DNA of 64,000 bases from a filamentous cyanobacterium ESFC-1 (GCA_000380225.1 KB904821.1:4949159-5013158), one strand, 5' to 3'. Positions 1-10,043 are shown, counted from the stretch's first letter. Notes: generated by a model not told the origin, from the sequence alone. Program-made: numbers and translations.

Positions 1-3000
1 CCCACGGTACATCAGTAGCTGGGATTATCGGGGGAAGCAATACCGAGGGTTCTTATGGAGTTGCTCCCGATGCGTCATTAGCCGGGCTGCGATTAGTTCC
101 CAGTACCGCACAACAAAATGGCAATGCCGATCTTATCTATACAACCGTAGATGACCTCAAAGAAGCCGATAGCTTGTTTTATTTGCAAAACGATATCGAC
201 ATCTACAACAACAGTTGGGGGCCAGGAGAAGGAAATAACCCACCCAATGACTTAGCCGCCCCGAAAGCCTTAACTCAAATGGTATTGATTACGGGAGTGA
301 ATCAAGGTCGTAATGGCCTGGGTAATATTTACGTTTGGTCAGCAGGAAATCAACGGCAAACTCAGCAAAACGTCAATTATGACGGCTATGCCAATTCTCG
401 CTATACGATTGCAGTCGGGGCAGTAGACCATGATGGCAAACAAGCGAGTTACAGCGAATCGGGCGCACCGTTGTTAGTTTCGGCGTATAGCGGTAGTGAG
501 GGAACGAAGGGCATTAAAACGGCTCACGCTCATCCGGGAACTCCCTACAATCACGACTTTAGCGGTACGTCGGCGGCGGCGGCGGTAACTTCGGGGGTGG
601 TGGCGTTGATGCTCGAAGCCAATCCGAATCTGACTTGGCGAGATGTGCAGCATATCCTCGTCGAAACTGCCCTGAAGAATGATGAAAATGACTCTGAGTG
701 GACGAAAAACGCGGCAGGACACGAGATTAACTACAAATATGGTTTTGGTGTGGTTGATGCGGAGGCTGCGGTGCAGAAGGCTTTGGAGTGGCAGCAGATT
801 GGGACGGAGGTGATGTTGACTTCTGGGGAACGGGAGGTAAACAAGGCAATTCCTAACGGTGGGTCAACTCTTGAACAGTCGTTTCCGTTTACTGAAGATA
901 TCACCGTTGAGTCGGTGGAGGTGATGTTTGATGCCGACCACGAGTTGCGCGGTGACTTGGAAGTGGTGCTGATTTCGCCAGATGGGACAGAATCGGTGCT
1001 GGCGGATTCTCATACGGATGTGAATGACCGGGATGCGGCGGGGAATCCGACGGGGATAGACCAGTATCGCTCTTGGATGTTTACGTCGATGCGCCATTGG
1101 GGTGAGTCGTCGCGGGGTGAGTGGAAGCTACAAGTGCGCGATGAGAATGGGAATGATGTGCAGGGGGATTGGAATAAGTGGAAGCTGAATCTGTATGGCA
1201 CAAAGCCAATGATTGCGCTGGAGGTGACTGACCCGGAAGCACGGGAAGGAGAGGATGAGGGCGAGTTTACGATTCGTCGTCGTGGTAATACGAAGTTCCC
1301 GGTGACGGTGGATTATGAGGTGACGGGAACTCACCGATTATACTCTGCAACTTCTGGGGTAGATTATGAAGCTTTACCGGGTAGTGTAACAATTCCGGCA
1401 GGAGCGTCAGAAGTGAAGATTCCGGTACGCACCCTCGAAGATAATGAGTCGGAGTGGACTGAAAGCGTGCGGATTCAACTGAGTCAGGGACAAGATTATG
1501 AGTTGAGTCCAAGGGATGCTGACTTTAAAGTTGTAGTAATTCAAGACAACGATTTACCCGAAGTTCAACTATATTCTGAATCGTGGTCAGGACAACCCGC
1601 CAATGGGAGAAAGGTAGGTTATGCTTCCGAATCTGGGAATGACAGCTTGTTCAGGTTACGGCGTTTTGGCGATTTATCCCAAGAGTTGCCTGTATATTTT
1701 GATGTCTCAGGAACAGCAATCCCCGGAGTGGACTACAAAATCTTCACAGGCCGACAAGAGTTGACGAACAGCGTCGTTTTTCCTGCGGGACGACATCATG
1801 CCTCTTTCAATTTTGTACCGATTGATGATAATGCCATCGAAGGAGAAGAAACCGCCGCGATCGCTCTAACTCACGATCTTACCTATAAATTCCATACAGA
1901 CCGCGCTGGTCATGTCTGGGATCGGATTCCGGTGACGCTGGCGGATAATGACGACCGACCCACCGTTAGCATTACCACCACAACCAATAATATCTCTGAA
2001 GGGGGTACACCCGGACAATTTACCATCACTCGTACTGGGGGCGATCTGGCTCAACCTTTGACTGTGGAGTATTGGATTGGTAGGGGAGGAGGGGGACGAG
2101 CAATCAATGGCGATGATTATGTCGAAATTCCTGAATTTGTTACAATTCCTGCCGGACAAACTTCAGTAACTATTGATATCAAGCCGATTGATGACAACCA
2201 AATAGAAACGATAGAACTTATAGACATCTATCTAAAATCCCACTCGACTTACGCCATAAGTGCCAATGAAAGAAGTTGGATGCACCTCAGCGATCCCGAT
2301 CACGCGCCACTACCGATGACTTGGGTACAACAGTTAGGGAAAACTACGGCAGATAAAGCGACGGGAATTGCGGTCGATAATGTTGGCAATGCTTATATTA
2401 CAGGACGGACTACGGCTAATCTTTTCAATGAGGATTTGAAGGATTTGTTTGACCCGAACAGCACTCAATCTAAAAACTCAGATTACGATCGCGTTGGGGA
2501 TGTTTTTGTCGCGAAATATAACCCTCAAGGAGAACGAGTTTGGCAGGAACAACTAGGAACAGCAGGCTTTGAGGAAGCGACGGGGATTGTGGTAGATAAT
2601 GCGGGTAATCTCTATGTGGCAGGCTCAACGGACGGTGTTACTGGGGATGGCAAGAAAGATGCGTTGAGCAATCACGATGTCTGGTTGGTGAAGTATGACT
2701 CTGCCGGAAATCGTCAGTGGACTCGCTCTCTGGGACAGCAAGCCAACGCCAGTAAGAATCAGTTGGGTTATGACGTTTCTAAGGGGGGTATGTCGATTGA
2801 CCCCAATGGCAATATTTACCTGACGGGTTACACCTTTAGCAATCTTGATGGTAGCAATGCGGGGTCAGCCGATGCTTTCGTCTCGAAGTATGCCCCGAAT
2901 GGCGATTTGGTTTGGACGCGGCAGTTGGGGACGAATACTTGGGATGAAGCCAGTGGTGTGGTAGCTGATAAGGACGGCAATGTTTATGTGACAGGTCACA

Positions 3001-3692
3001 CGAAAGGTCAACTTCCGAGTCAACCCCAAGCGGGTAATAAGGATGTTTGGGTCGCGAAATACGATGGCAATGGCAATCAGCAGTGGGTCAAGCAATTCGG
3101 GACAGAAACGGCGGATGAGTCTTTGGGAATTGCCGTAGATGAGGTTAACAATCGGGTTTATCTCACGGGTAAAACCAATGGCTGGCTGGGTGAGACTTAT
3201 CCGGGTGTGTACCATGATTGGGTCGGCGATGATCATGCTCGGCGAAAAGCAGGTGGGGGCGATCGCTCTGGCTTGGGTGGCACTTATGCTGGTGAAGGGG
3301 ACGCTTGGCTGGCTGCGGTGGATACGGAGGGCAATGTGCAGTGGAAACGCCTCTTGGGAACGAATGCCGCCGATAGTGCCAGCAGCATTAAGGTAGACGG
3401 TATTGGTAATATTTTCGTGAGTGGACGTAGCGCTGGCAAGATTGGGTCAAAGCAGCTCAGGAGTAGCGATACTACGGGTACAGTGCATCTCGGTGGCGAG
3501 GATATGTTTGTGGCGAAGTACGATCCGGCGGGGGCGTTGCTGTGGAAGCAGCAGTTTGGTACAACGGCGGATGAGGGCGCGAATGCTATGGCGCTGTCGG
3601 GTTCGTCGGTATACCTAGCCGGGGTAACGACGGGGGCGTTTGGGGCGGCTTCTGGGGGCGGTGAGGATGCTTGGATTGCCCGGTTGGGGTAG
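1..3692 (+). CDS. Kexin-like S8 protease with P domain, Calx-beta and SBBP repeats (5' partial)
   Basis: The gene enters from the left edge and is open in frame from base 3, where the first codons read HGTSVAG, the histidine motif of subtilase (S8) peptidases. The catalytic Asp must lie upstream of the window. The oxyanion Asn is in NNSWGP (about base 210) and the catalytic Ser in SGTSAAAA (about base 563). A proprotein-convertase P domain follows (about 800-1200; RGDLEVVLISPDGT and GEWKLQVRD). Next come about three Calx-beta domains (about 1210-2290; for example PAGASEVKIPV) and then a series of roughly 50-residue SBBP beta-propeller repeats (about 2310-3690; pattern GNxYVTGxT, then VWVAKYD and QWxKQFGT). 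At least 1229 residues are in the window. It is probably a secreted calcium-dependent protease or surface protein. TTG at 174 is not the real start, because upstream sequence codes for the active site. Confidence 0.93.
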   Translation, partial: HGTSVAGIIGGSNTEGSYGVAPDASLAGLRLVPSTAQQNGNADLIYTTVDDLKEADSLFYLQNDIDIYNNSWGPGEGNNPPNDLAAPKALTQMVLITGVNQGRNGLGNIYVWSAGNQRQTQQNVNYDGYANSRYTIAVGAVDHDGKQASYSESGAPLLVSAYSGSEGTKGIKTAHAHPGTPYNHDFSGTSAAAAVTSGVVALMLEANPNLTWRDVQHILVETALKNDENDSEWTKNAAGHEINYKYGFGVVDAEAAVQKALEWQQIGTEVMLTSGEREVNKAIPNGGSTLEQSFPFTEDITVESVEVMFDADHELRGDLEVVLISPDGTESVLADSHTDVNDRDAAGNPTGIDQYRSWMFTSMRHWGESSRGEWKLQVRDENGNDVQGDWNKWKLNLYGTKPMIALEVTDPEAREGEDEGEFTIRRRGNTKFPVTVDYEVTGTHRLYSATSGVDYEALPGSVTIPAGASEVKIPVRTLEDNESEWTESVRIQLSQGQDYELSPRDADFKVVVIQDNDLPEVQLYSESWSGQPANGRKVGYASESGNDSLFRLRRFGDLSQELPVYFDVSGTAIPGVDYKIFTGRQELTNSVVFPAGRHHASFNFVPIDDNAIEGEETAAIALTHDLTYKFHTDRAGHVWDRIPVTLADNDDRPTVSITTTTNNISEGGTPGQFTITRTGGDLAQPLTVEYWIGRGGGGRAINGDDYVEIPEFVTIPAGQTSVTIDIKPIDDNQIETIELIDIYLKSHSTYAISANERSWMHLSDPDHAPLPMTWVQQLGKTTADKATGIAVDNVGNAYITGRTTANLFNEDLKDLFDPNSTQSKNSDYDRVGDVFVAKYNPQGERVWQEQLGTAGFEEATGIVVDNAGNLYVAGSTDGVTGDGKKDALSNHDVWLVKYDSAGNRQWTRSLGQQANASKNQLGYDVSKGGMSIDPNGNIYLTGYTFSNLDGSNAGSADAFVSKYAPNGDLVWTRQLGTNTWDEASGVVADKDGNVYVTGHTKGQLPSQPQAGNKDVWVAKYDGNGNQQWVKQFGTETADESLGIAVDEVNNRVYLTGKTNGWLGETYPGVYHDWVGDDHARRKAGGGDRSGLGGTYAGEGDAWLAAVDTEGNVQWKRLLGTNAADSASSIKVDGIGNIFVSGRSAGKIGSKQLRSSDTTGTVHLGGEDMFVAKYDPAGALLWKQQFGTTADEGANAMALSGSSVYLAGVTTGAFGAASGGGEDAWIARLG

Positions 3693-3879
3693 CCCTCGCA
3701 CTCCGAGAGGGGGGTCGGAGTTTCTTGTCCCCCTTCCCCTATTTTGGGGGAAGGGTTGGGGGAGGGGGGGCATCGCTGGTTTCCCTCACCCCCCAACCCC
3801 CTCTCCCAAGTGGGGAGAGGGGGAGCAAGTCAAGTAAGGATAAACAAGAAACCGGGGTTCGTTGAACCAACAACCCAAA
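3693..3879. repeat. G/C-rich dispersed intergenic repeat
   Basis: This short gap between the protease and the convergent ilvD is filled by inverted G- and C-runs (CCCTTCCCC...GGGGAAGGG, and CCCTCACCCCCCAACCCC...GGGGAGAGGG). It ends with a GAAACCGGGGTT motif at about 3849. The CCCTCACCCC-AACCCCTCTCCC block recurs near 7310 and 33077, so it is a dispersed repeat. It may end transcripts from both sides. Confidence 0.6.
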
Positions 3880-5565
3880 TTAAAACAAATCCCGGTCAGT
3901 GACAGCACCAATACTGCTCGAAGACACCAACTTGGCATACTTCCCTAAAATGCCGTTGCGATAGCGCGGGGAAGGGGGTGTCCAGTTGGCGCGACGTTGG
4001 GATAATTCAGCTTCAGGGACTTCCAACTGTAGCAAGCGTTGGTGAGCGTCAATGGTAATGCGATCGCCCTCTTGGACTAAGGCAATTGTACCGCCGACTG
4101 CGGCTTCTGGGGCAACGTGACCGACGACCATGCCGTAAGTCCCACCGGAAAAGCGGCCATCGGTGATTAAACCTACCGAATCCCCTAAACCTGCGCCAAT
4201 AATCGCTGAAGTGGGAGCCAGCATTTCCCGCATTCCGGGGCCACCTTTGGGGCCTTCGTAGCGGACGACAATAATATCTCCGGCTTGGATTTTACCGGCG
4301 AGAATTGCGTCTAGACATTCTTCTTCCGATTCAAAAACCCGCGCCGGGCCGCTCATTTTCGGGTTTTTTACGCCGCTAATTTTGGCGACCCCCCCTTCTG
4401 TGGCCAAGTTACCTTTGAGGATGGCTAGGTGTCCGGTGCTGTACATGGGGTTGTCCCAAGGACGAATCACATCTTGGTCGCTGGGGGGATTTTCGGGGAT
4501 ATCGGCTAAGACTTCGGCGATGGTTTTGCCGCTAATGGTGAGGGCATCGCCGTGAATCAAATCATGAGCCAACAGCATTTTCATCACTTGGGGAATGCCC
4601 CCCGCTTTGTGTAAATCTGTAGCGACATAGCGCCCAGAGGGTTTGAGGTCGCACAATACCGGAACTTTGCCGCGAATGGTCTCAAAATCGTCTAGGGTGA
4701 GGGGAACGCCAAGAGTCTGCGCGATCGCGAGTAAGTGTAACACTGAATTGGTCGAACCGCCCACTGCCATAATCACCGCGATCGCGTTTTCAAAAGCCTT
4801 GCGCGTTAAAATCTGACTGGGTAAGATTTGCTGCCGAATCGCCTCGACTAGAACTTTAGCCGATTCTGCCGCACTTTCGGCTTTTTCGGCATCTTCTGCG
4901 GCCATCGTAGAGGAATAGGGCAAACTCATCCCCATCGCTTCAAACGCCGAAGACATGGTATTGGCCGTGTACATCCCCCCACAAGAACCCGCCCCCGGAC
5001 AAGCAAACCGTTCAATATTGGTTAACTCGGTATCGTCAATCTTGCCTGCACTATATTCCCCCACCGCCTCAAAAGCACTGACAACGGTTAAATCTTGACC
5101 CTTGTAGTGACCGGGTTTAATCGTTCCCCCATACACAAAAATCGCGGGAATATTAAGGCGGGCCATGGCAATCATCGCCCCTGGCATATTCTTATCGCAA
5201 CCGCCAATGGCCAAAACGCCATCGAGACTCTGGCCATTGCACACCGTTTCAATCGAATCGGCAATCACCTCCCGCGACACCAAAGAATACTTCATCCCTT
5301 CGGTTCCCATGGAAATCCCATCAGAAATGGTAATCGTGCCGAAAATTTGCGGCATAGCCCCGGCGGTGTGAATCCCGGCTTCGGCTTTTTGCGCCAAGTC
5401 GTTAATCCCCATATTGCAAGGGGTAATGGTGCTAAAGCCGTTGGCCAGCCCGACAATCGGCTTGCTAAAATCTTCGTCTTGGAAGCCCACCGCCCGCAAC
5501 ATCGCCCGATTAGGAGTGCGTTGTACGCCTTGGGTAATGGCTTGACTTCTTTGGTTATTTGGCAT
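3880..5565 (-). CDS. ilvD: Dihydroxy-acid dehydratase
   Basis: This enzyme dehydrates 2,3-dihydroxy acids to 2-keto acids in isoleucine and valine synthesis (IlvD/Edd family, Fe-S enzyme). Its 561 residues match the family length. The Fe-S ligand motifs [10 protein letters not shown] and [16 protein letters not shown] are present, as is the C-terminal block [18 protein letters not shown]. The start at MPNNQRSQ fits the family: homologues begin shortly before the conserved [13 protein letters not shown]. It is monocistronic and convergent with the protease gene. No leader peptide or attenuator is visible upstream. Confidence 0.97.
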   Translation of the reverse strand: MPNNQRSQAITQGVQRTPNRAMLRAVGFQDEDFSKPIVGLANGFSTITPCNMGINDLAQKAEAGIHTAGAMPQIFGTITISDGISMGTEGMKYSLVSREVIADSIETVCNGQSLDGVLAIGGCDKNMPGAMIAMARLNIPAIFVYGGTIKPGHYKGQDLTVVSAFEAVGEYSAGKIDDTELTNIERFACPGAGSCGGMYTANTMSSAFEAMGMSLPYSSTMAAEDAEKAESAAESAKVLVEAIRQQILPSQILTRKAFENAIAVIMAVGGSTNSVLHLLAIAQTLGVPLTLDDFETIRGKVPVLCDLKPSGRYVATDLHKAGGIPQVMKMLLAHDLIHGDALTISGKTIAEVLADIPENPPSDQDVIRPWDNPMYSTGHLAILKGNLATEGGVAKISGVKNPKMSGPARVFESEEECLDAILAGKIQAGDIIVVRYEGPKGGPGMREMLAPTSAIIGAGLGDSVGLITDGRFSGGTYGMVVGHVAPEAAVGGTIALVQEGDRITIDAHQRLLQLEVPEAELSQRRANWTPPSPRYRNGILGKYAKLVSSSSIGAVTDRDLF

Positions 5566-5992
5566 TGGTTTTCGTTCTCCCGATCGCTATCATGCACGCA
5601 GTCATCATCCAATGACTGCATATAAATTCAGATTTCCAATGTACCAAGAATTTAGAGCCTGAGAACGCATCTCTGTCTCGATCGCGTCCTAAACACTATT
5701 AACCCAAATCAAAATCGAAAAAAGCTGTCTGAGGTCTGACACGATGCCGAGATACCCATTAACATTGAAAAACAAAGTCTACCGTTTTAATACCCTTCAA
5801 ATCTTAATCAGGGCCATCGAGCTAATCTAGAAATTCCCCGTATCATTGAGACTTTAGAGAATAAGTCCACAGGGGAGTGTATCGATCCACCCCAAAGGAT
5901 CAAGATATATAGTTATGTCACACTGAATGTTAGTGTCGGGAGCGAAAAGTATTCTTGTGTTGCCAGCATTATTCGTAAAGAGCAAGAGATAG
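5566..5992. other. Intergenic region, divergent promoters
   Basis: About 430 bases separate the divergent ilvD and pentapeptide genes. I see no convincing ORF, RNA gene, repeat array or clear sigma-70 promoter. It presumably carries both promoters. Confidence 0.4.
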
Positions 5993-6835
5993 ATGATCAT
6001 GGATGGAGCGGAACTCTTAAAACAATACGCTGCCGGAGAAAGAGATTTCCGAGAAGTAGATTTACAAGGCGCATTCTTGGGTGGAGCCGATTTGAGTGGT
6101 GCAAATCTCCGGGAGGCTGATTTGCGGGGTTCCAATTTAATTGGTGCGTCTTTGATTAGAACGAATTTGCGAGAAGCGAATTTGAGCGAAGCCAGTTTAC
6201 AAGCAGATTTGACCGAAGCAAATTTAATTGGCAGTAATCTGGTGCGGGCGAATCTCACGGGGGCGAAACTGGTCGATGTGAGTTTGCGGGCTTCTAACCT
6301 TACCGAAGCTAAATTGGTAGGAGCCAATATGAGTTACGCCATGCTCAACGAGGCGGATTTGCGGGATGCAGACTTAACGCGAGCGAAGTTGGTCGAGTGC
6401 AATTTTGGCCGGGCGAAATTGATGAATGTCATCCTCAAAGATGCGGATTTGCAGGGGGCGAATCTAACCAATGCCATTCTCATGGGAGCCAATTTGCAAG
6501 GGGCAAATTTGACCGGAGCGATTCTTAATGGTGCAAATGCGAGTGGGGCTAATGCTGCCGGAGCCGATCTCAGTCGTGCTAATCTCAGTGGGGCTAATTT
6601 CACCAATGTTATTTTTAAGGGGGCTAATTTACGGGCGGCCAGTATTACTTGGACGACGTTACGGGGAGCCGATTTGACCGAAGCAAAGCTTTATCGAGCC
6701 AAGTTGTGTTGGTCGAATTTAACCGGGGCGTTGTTGGTGGATGCGGTGTTATTAGATGCTAATCTCAATGAGATTAATTTACGCAATGCCAATTTAACTG
6801 GGGCAATTATGCCGAATGCGGGGAGTCATAAGTAG
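5993..6835 (+). CDS. Pentapeptide repeat protein
   Basis: The 280-residue protein is almost entirely pentapeptide repeats, A(D/N)Lxx, from about residue 20 to the end (for example GADLSGANLREADLRGSNL). Such proteins fold into a right-handed quadrilateral beta-helix and are very common in cyanobacteria. Their individual functions are mostly unknown. There is no signal peptide or extra domain, so it is probably cytoplasmic. One repeat is shortened (SLQADLTEANL), which would break the register of one coil. ATG at 5993 or the in-frame ATG at 5999 could be the start. The stop codon TAG is immediately followed by a TTGGTCA heptamer array. Confidence 0.9.
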   Translation: MIMDGAELLKQYAAGERDFREVDLQGAFLGGADLSGANLREADLRGSNLIGASLIRTNLREANLSEASLQADLTEANLIGSNLVRANLTGAKLVDVSLRASNLTEAKLVGANMSYAMLNEADLRDADLTRAKLVECNFGRAKLMNVILKDADLQGANLTNAILMGANLQGANLTGAILNGANASGANAAGADLSRANLSGANFTNVIFKGANLRAASITWTTLRGADLTEAKLYRAKLCWSNLTGALLVDAVLLDANLNEINLRNANLTGAIMPNAGSHK

Positions 6836-6892
6836 TCATTGGTCGTTGGTCATTGGTCGTTGGTCATTGGTCATTGGTCCTTTGTTCTTTGT
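6834..6892. repeat. Heptamer array (TTGGTCA/TTGGTCG, STRR2-like)
   Basis: Tandem 7-bp units of TTGGTCA and TTGGTCG start within the stop codon of the pentapeptide gene and decay into TTTGTTC-like units. STRR2 (TTGGTCA) is a known cyanobacterial short tandem repeat class. Confidence 0.85.
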
Positions 6893-6983
6893 AACCAGCG
6901 AAGCTCGAAACTCTGATGTCAAGAGACTCTCAATTTTTGTAGGGGTGAGGTTTCCCGATCCGCTCTGAGCTAGGGAGAATTTA

Positions 6984-7113
6984 TATAGTAATTCTAAATA
7001 AGAACCGACAGCCCGCCCGCAGATTAAAATCTGGGGAACCAACAAGAACAAAGTCCGTTTTCACGGACTGAGCCAATTAAGTTAATGTGCGGAACTTAAT
7101 TGAAATGACTATA
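6984..7113 (+). mobile_element. 130-bp MITE, copy 1 (family A)
   Basis: A 130-bp element is bounded by imperfect terminal inverted repeats: TATAGTAATTCTAAATAAG on the left, and the complement of TATAGTCATTTCAATTAAG on the right. It has no coding capacity. Two internal perfect hairpins are at 7020-7033 (CAGATT/AATCTG) and 7052-7069 (AGTCCG/CGGACT, 6-nt loop). Base-by-base comparison shows an identical copy in inverted orientation at 42321-42450. The TATA ends suggest a TA-targeting transposase of the IS630/Tc1 type, which is inference. Confidence 0.85.
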
Positions 7114-7459
7114 TTACTCACAAGGACAGAGAGGGGGAAGAGGGGGGAGAAAAGAACTGTGCTTAATTTCAAATTGGTTATCAAGTTGTAACGATGTCAG
7201 CGCGAATGACTATAGGATTTGATACCGCGATCGCACCCAGAAATATACAAGATATTGACATATAGCAGCAAGCAAAACAGTTAGGACGTTTTGACTCGCG
7301 AGGATCGCCCTCACCCCAACCCCTCTCCCACTCCGAGAGGGGCTTATTTTCTAAGAAGGGATAATGTTGTTCTGAACGGTTTGGCGGTTGCTATAAAATT
7401 AGACGGGGGCATAGCGCCCCTACGAGGAACTTGACAAAATGCCAATCCGTTTAACTGGT
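7114..7459. other. Intergenic region with a dispersed repeat
   Basis: There is no gene here. It contains a CCCTCACCCCAACCCC...GAGAGGGGC repeat at about 7310-7350, related to those near 3786 and 33077. A small palindrome GGGGGCATAGCGCCCC-TAC lies near 7404. The rest is featureless. Confidence 0.5.
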
Positions 7460-7492
7460 TACAAATGACCAAAGACGAATGACCAAGGACAA
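7460..7492. repeat. Degenerate heptamer array after the kinase stop
   Basis: Read on the minus strand, degenerate TTGGTCA-type heptamers (TTGTCC, TTGGTCA, TTCGTCT, TTGGTCA) begin two bases after the stop codon of the kinase-WD40 gene. Confidence 0.65.
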
Positions 7493-7493
7493 T

Positions 7494-9605
7494 CTAAGGC
7501 ATTCGCCAGAGTTTAATGGTATTGTCTGAGCTACCACTGGCGAGGGTGTTGCCTTCGGGATCGAAGGCAAGGGAACGGATTTGGTCGATGTGGCCTTCGA
7601 GGGTGAGCAAACGGCGATTGTTGGCGATTTGCCATAGGTGAATGCTGTTGTCTTGGTTGCCGCCGCCACTGGCTAAAAGACGACCATCGGGGCTAAAAAC
7701 AAGGCTTCTGACCCAATCGCGATGGCCAGTGAGGGTGGTTTGGAGGGTGGCTTGGGTGAGGTTCCACAGTTGAATGGTGCCGTCTCCACTGGCGCTGGCG
7801 AGGGTACGATTGTTGGGGGCGATCGCGACGGCAAATACGCCATTATTGCCGGTGTTGATAATTTTTTGTTGGGTGGCGGTTTGGGGTTGCCAGAGGATGA
7901 TTTGATGGTCGGAGCCGCCACTGGCCAGGGTTTGACCGTCGGGGCTGTAGGCGAGGGCGAGAACCCAGTCTTGGTGACCGTTGAGGGTGGTACCCAGTTG
8001 CCCGGATTGGGTATCCCACAGGGCGATCGCGCGATCGCCCCCACCACTGGCCAGGGTTTGACCGTCGGGGCTGTAGGCGAGGGAAAAGACCCACCCGGTA
8101 TGATAATCCAAGGTGTGCTGGAGTTGGCCATCGGGCAAAGACCACAGCTTGATGGTGTTATCGCCGCTACCCGTGGCGAGTTGTTGGCCGTCGGGGCTAA
8201 AGGCGATCGCGTTGATGCCGTGGCTGTGGGCTTTGAAGTTTCGCAATAATTCCCCGGTTTGGGCATCCCACAGGGCGATCGCGCCATCTCGTCCCCCACT
8301 GGCGAGGGTTTGACCGTCGGGGCTATAGGCGACGGCATTGACTCCCGGTAAAGCCCCGGTGGGCGGTTGCACCAGCGTCCCAATTTCGGGGCTAGAAGGG
8401 GCTTCGGCGGCCATTAAGGGTTTGGGAGTGGGATGGGGAGCAATGGGCCGGTTGATGTCTGTGGGGGCGACAAAAGCGACCAAACGCCGCAATAAAGGAT
8501 TGGTATCGAGATAAATCTGACTGGCGGCAATGCCCAAGCTCAGGCACAAGCCACCGATGAGCAGGGGCGGTTTGTAGGGACGCAGGGTTTTGTAGAGTCG
8601 TCGTCCCCGTCGCCGGGATGAGGTGGTTTTCCGGGGATGGGGAGAGGAGAGGGTCGCATCTTCAGCATAACGAAGCTTGAGTTGGGGGGTTTGTGCGATC
8701 GCGTCGAGGCGTTGCAAAATGGCGGCGGCGTTGTGGGGGCGATCGCCCGCTTGGGGAGCCATCAGATCGTCGATGAGGTCGATCAAGGCGGGGGAGATGT
8801 GGGAGGCGCGGTGTTGCCAAATTAAACCCCCGGTGAGGGGGTCTTCGGGAAAGTCTTGGGGGTCTTTGCCCGCGAGTAAGTAAACGAATGTACGACCTAA
8901 GCTAAAAAAGTCGGATTGGGGTACGCCTTTGCCTTTAATTTGCTCCCAGGGGGTATAACCGGGGGAAATAAAGCCGGGAATCAGGCGAGAGTCTTGGGGG
9001 GTGTTGAGGGCGTTTTGAGCAAAGGCAAAGTAATTTAAGGCGGCTTCGCGCAAACCCGCCAGGTTAATCAGGGTGAGTTGCTGCTGCGATCGCAATAAAA
9101 TATTGGCAGGTTGGATGTCTCGGTGAAAGTGTAAGCGAGAGTGCAATGCTTCGAGGGTAATGGCCAACTGCCGCAACCAATCTCTGGCCAGTTTTTCGCT
9201 GATGGGTTCGTCAGAGCGCGATCGCTGCCATTCGGCGAGGGTAAAGCCTTGGGGCTTTTTGAGTAGCAAGCAAGGCAGGGGATCGCCCCCCCAACCGAGA
9301 TCGAGTTCAAAGTAACCGGGGGAAACCACTTGCGGTAAACCGGGGCGATTGATTTCTTGTAAAACTTGGGCTTCTTGGGCAAATAAAGCACGGGCCCGAG
9401 GATGTAGCAGGGTGAGGACTTTGAGTTCCCAGAGTTGCCCGTTTTCTCCTTGGACTTCGTACAGCCGATAAAAACTGTTGTCTTGTAGGATTTGGGTGGC
9501 GCGGCCGCCGTGGGGAAGGTGCAAGGGACTGCCACAATGCTGACAGCGATCGCGCGATCGCGGATCGTCAGGGTGTGGACAGTTGATGTTTAAACAATAG
9601 CTCAT
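7494..9605 (-). CDS. Four-Cys kinase-like protein with WD40 repeats (probable pseudokinase)
   Basis: This 703-residue protein starts with a zinc-ribbon-like motif, CLNINCP...CQHCG (residues 4-24), as in cyanobacterial SpkB-type kinases. A protein-kinase-like domain spans about 45-300. A proline-rich stretch with a membrane segment (about 350-370) follows, then seven WD40 repeats (about 415-703; SPDGQTLASGGxD...IxLW). In the kinase domain Lys62 (WELKVL), HRD 161-163 and Asn168 are present. The catalytic-loop Lys is Gln (HRDIQPAN) and the DFG motif is replaced by Asn-Leu-Ala (181-183). I infer weak or no phosphotransfer and a scaffold or sensor role. It is monocistronic. Confidence 0.9.
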   Translation of the reverse strand: MSYCLNINCPHPDDPRSRDRCQHCGSPLHLPHGGRATQILQDNSFYRLYEVQGENGQLWELKVLTLLHPRARALFAQEAQVLQEINRPGLPQVVSPGYFELDLGWGGDPLPCLLLKKPQGFTLAEWQRSRSDEPISEKLARDWLRQLAITLEALHSRLHFHRDIQPANILLRSQQQLTLINLAGLREAALNYFAFAQNALNTPQDSRLIPGFISPGYTPWEQIKGKGVPQSDFFSLGRTFVYLLAGKDPQDFPEDPLTGGLIWQHRASHISPALIDLIDDLMAPQAGDRPHNAAAILQRLDAIAQTPQLKLRYAEDATLSSPHPRKTTSSRRRGRRLYKTLRPYKPPLLIGGLCLSLGIAASQIYLDTNPLLRRLVAFVAPTDINRPIAPHPTPKPLMAAEAPSSPEIGTLVQPPTGALPGVNAVAYSPDGQTLASGGRDGAIALWDAQTGELLRNFKAHSHGINAIAFSPDGQQLATGSGDNTIKLWSLPDGQLQHTLDYHTGWVFSLAYSPDGQTLASGGGDRAIALWDTQSGQLGTTLNGHQDWVLALAYSPDGQTLASGGSDHQIILWQPQTATQQKIINTGNNGVFAVAIAPNNRTLASASGDGTIQLWNLTQATLQTTLTGHRDWVRSLVFSPDGRLLASGGGNQDNSIHLWQIANNRRLLTLEGHIDQIRSLAFDPEGNTLASGSSDNTIKLWRMP

Positions 9606-10043
9606 CTCTTTCGGACTGGGCTAACGCTAAAAGGCGATCGCGAGCATGGGTCAGAATCAACACCCAAGTTTCGCTTAAAAACGGTTGTTATTAAGATTCT
9701 GTGCTGTCACTTTAATCGTAACAAGTTTTATTTTTCTTTAGAAAATCGATTTAAATTTTTAGCAATTTTCCCCTCATTATCTTTATTTTCCGTGATTTTA
9801 CTGATTTTTTAAACTTCTGCAAAAATCAGCAAATTTGGTGGAAGTTATCGTCATTACCATTAATTTCTGGACAGTAATCTTCCCATACAGGGATTTTACT
9901 AGCCATTGCCCTCACCTTCTCCCACGGGGGGCTATTGGTTTCTCTTGGGTATTACTAGATCATGAGCGACAAAAAAAAGAAAGGCGATCGCCTTTCTTGT
10001 ATCCGTTAAATGATCGAAACCATCAAAGGCGATCGTCTTTTTT
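9606..10043. other. Intergenic region between kinase-WD40 and cax
   Basis: The AT-rich region upstream of the kinase gene (about 9700-9850) probably carries its promoter. I see no gene. The right part holds the cax terminator (9971-9998). Confidence 0.4.
9971..9998 (-). terminator. Rho-independent terminator of cax with a HIP1 core
   Basis: A perfect 22-bp palindrome (AAGAAAGGCGATCGCCTTTCTT, 9977-9998) is followed, on the minus strand, by a run of T. It lies downstream of the cax stop. The stem centre is HIP1 (GCGATCGC). A second AAAGGCGATCG/T-run lies closer to cax, at about 10025-10043. Confidence 0.75.

Noticed and set aside
7722-8249. Long plus-strand frame opposite the WD40 region
   Set aside because: Shadow of the WD40 repeats; Gly/Val-rich with no motif.
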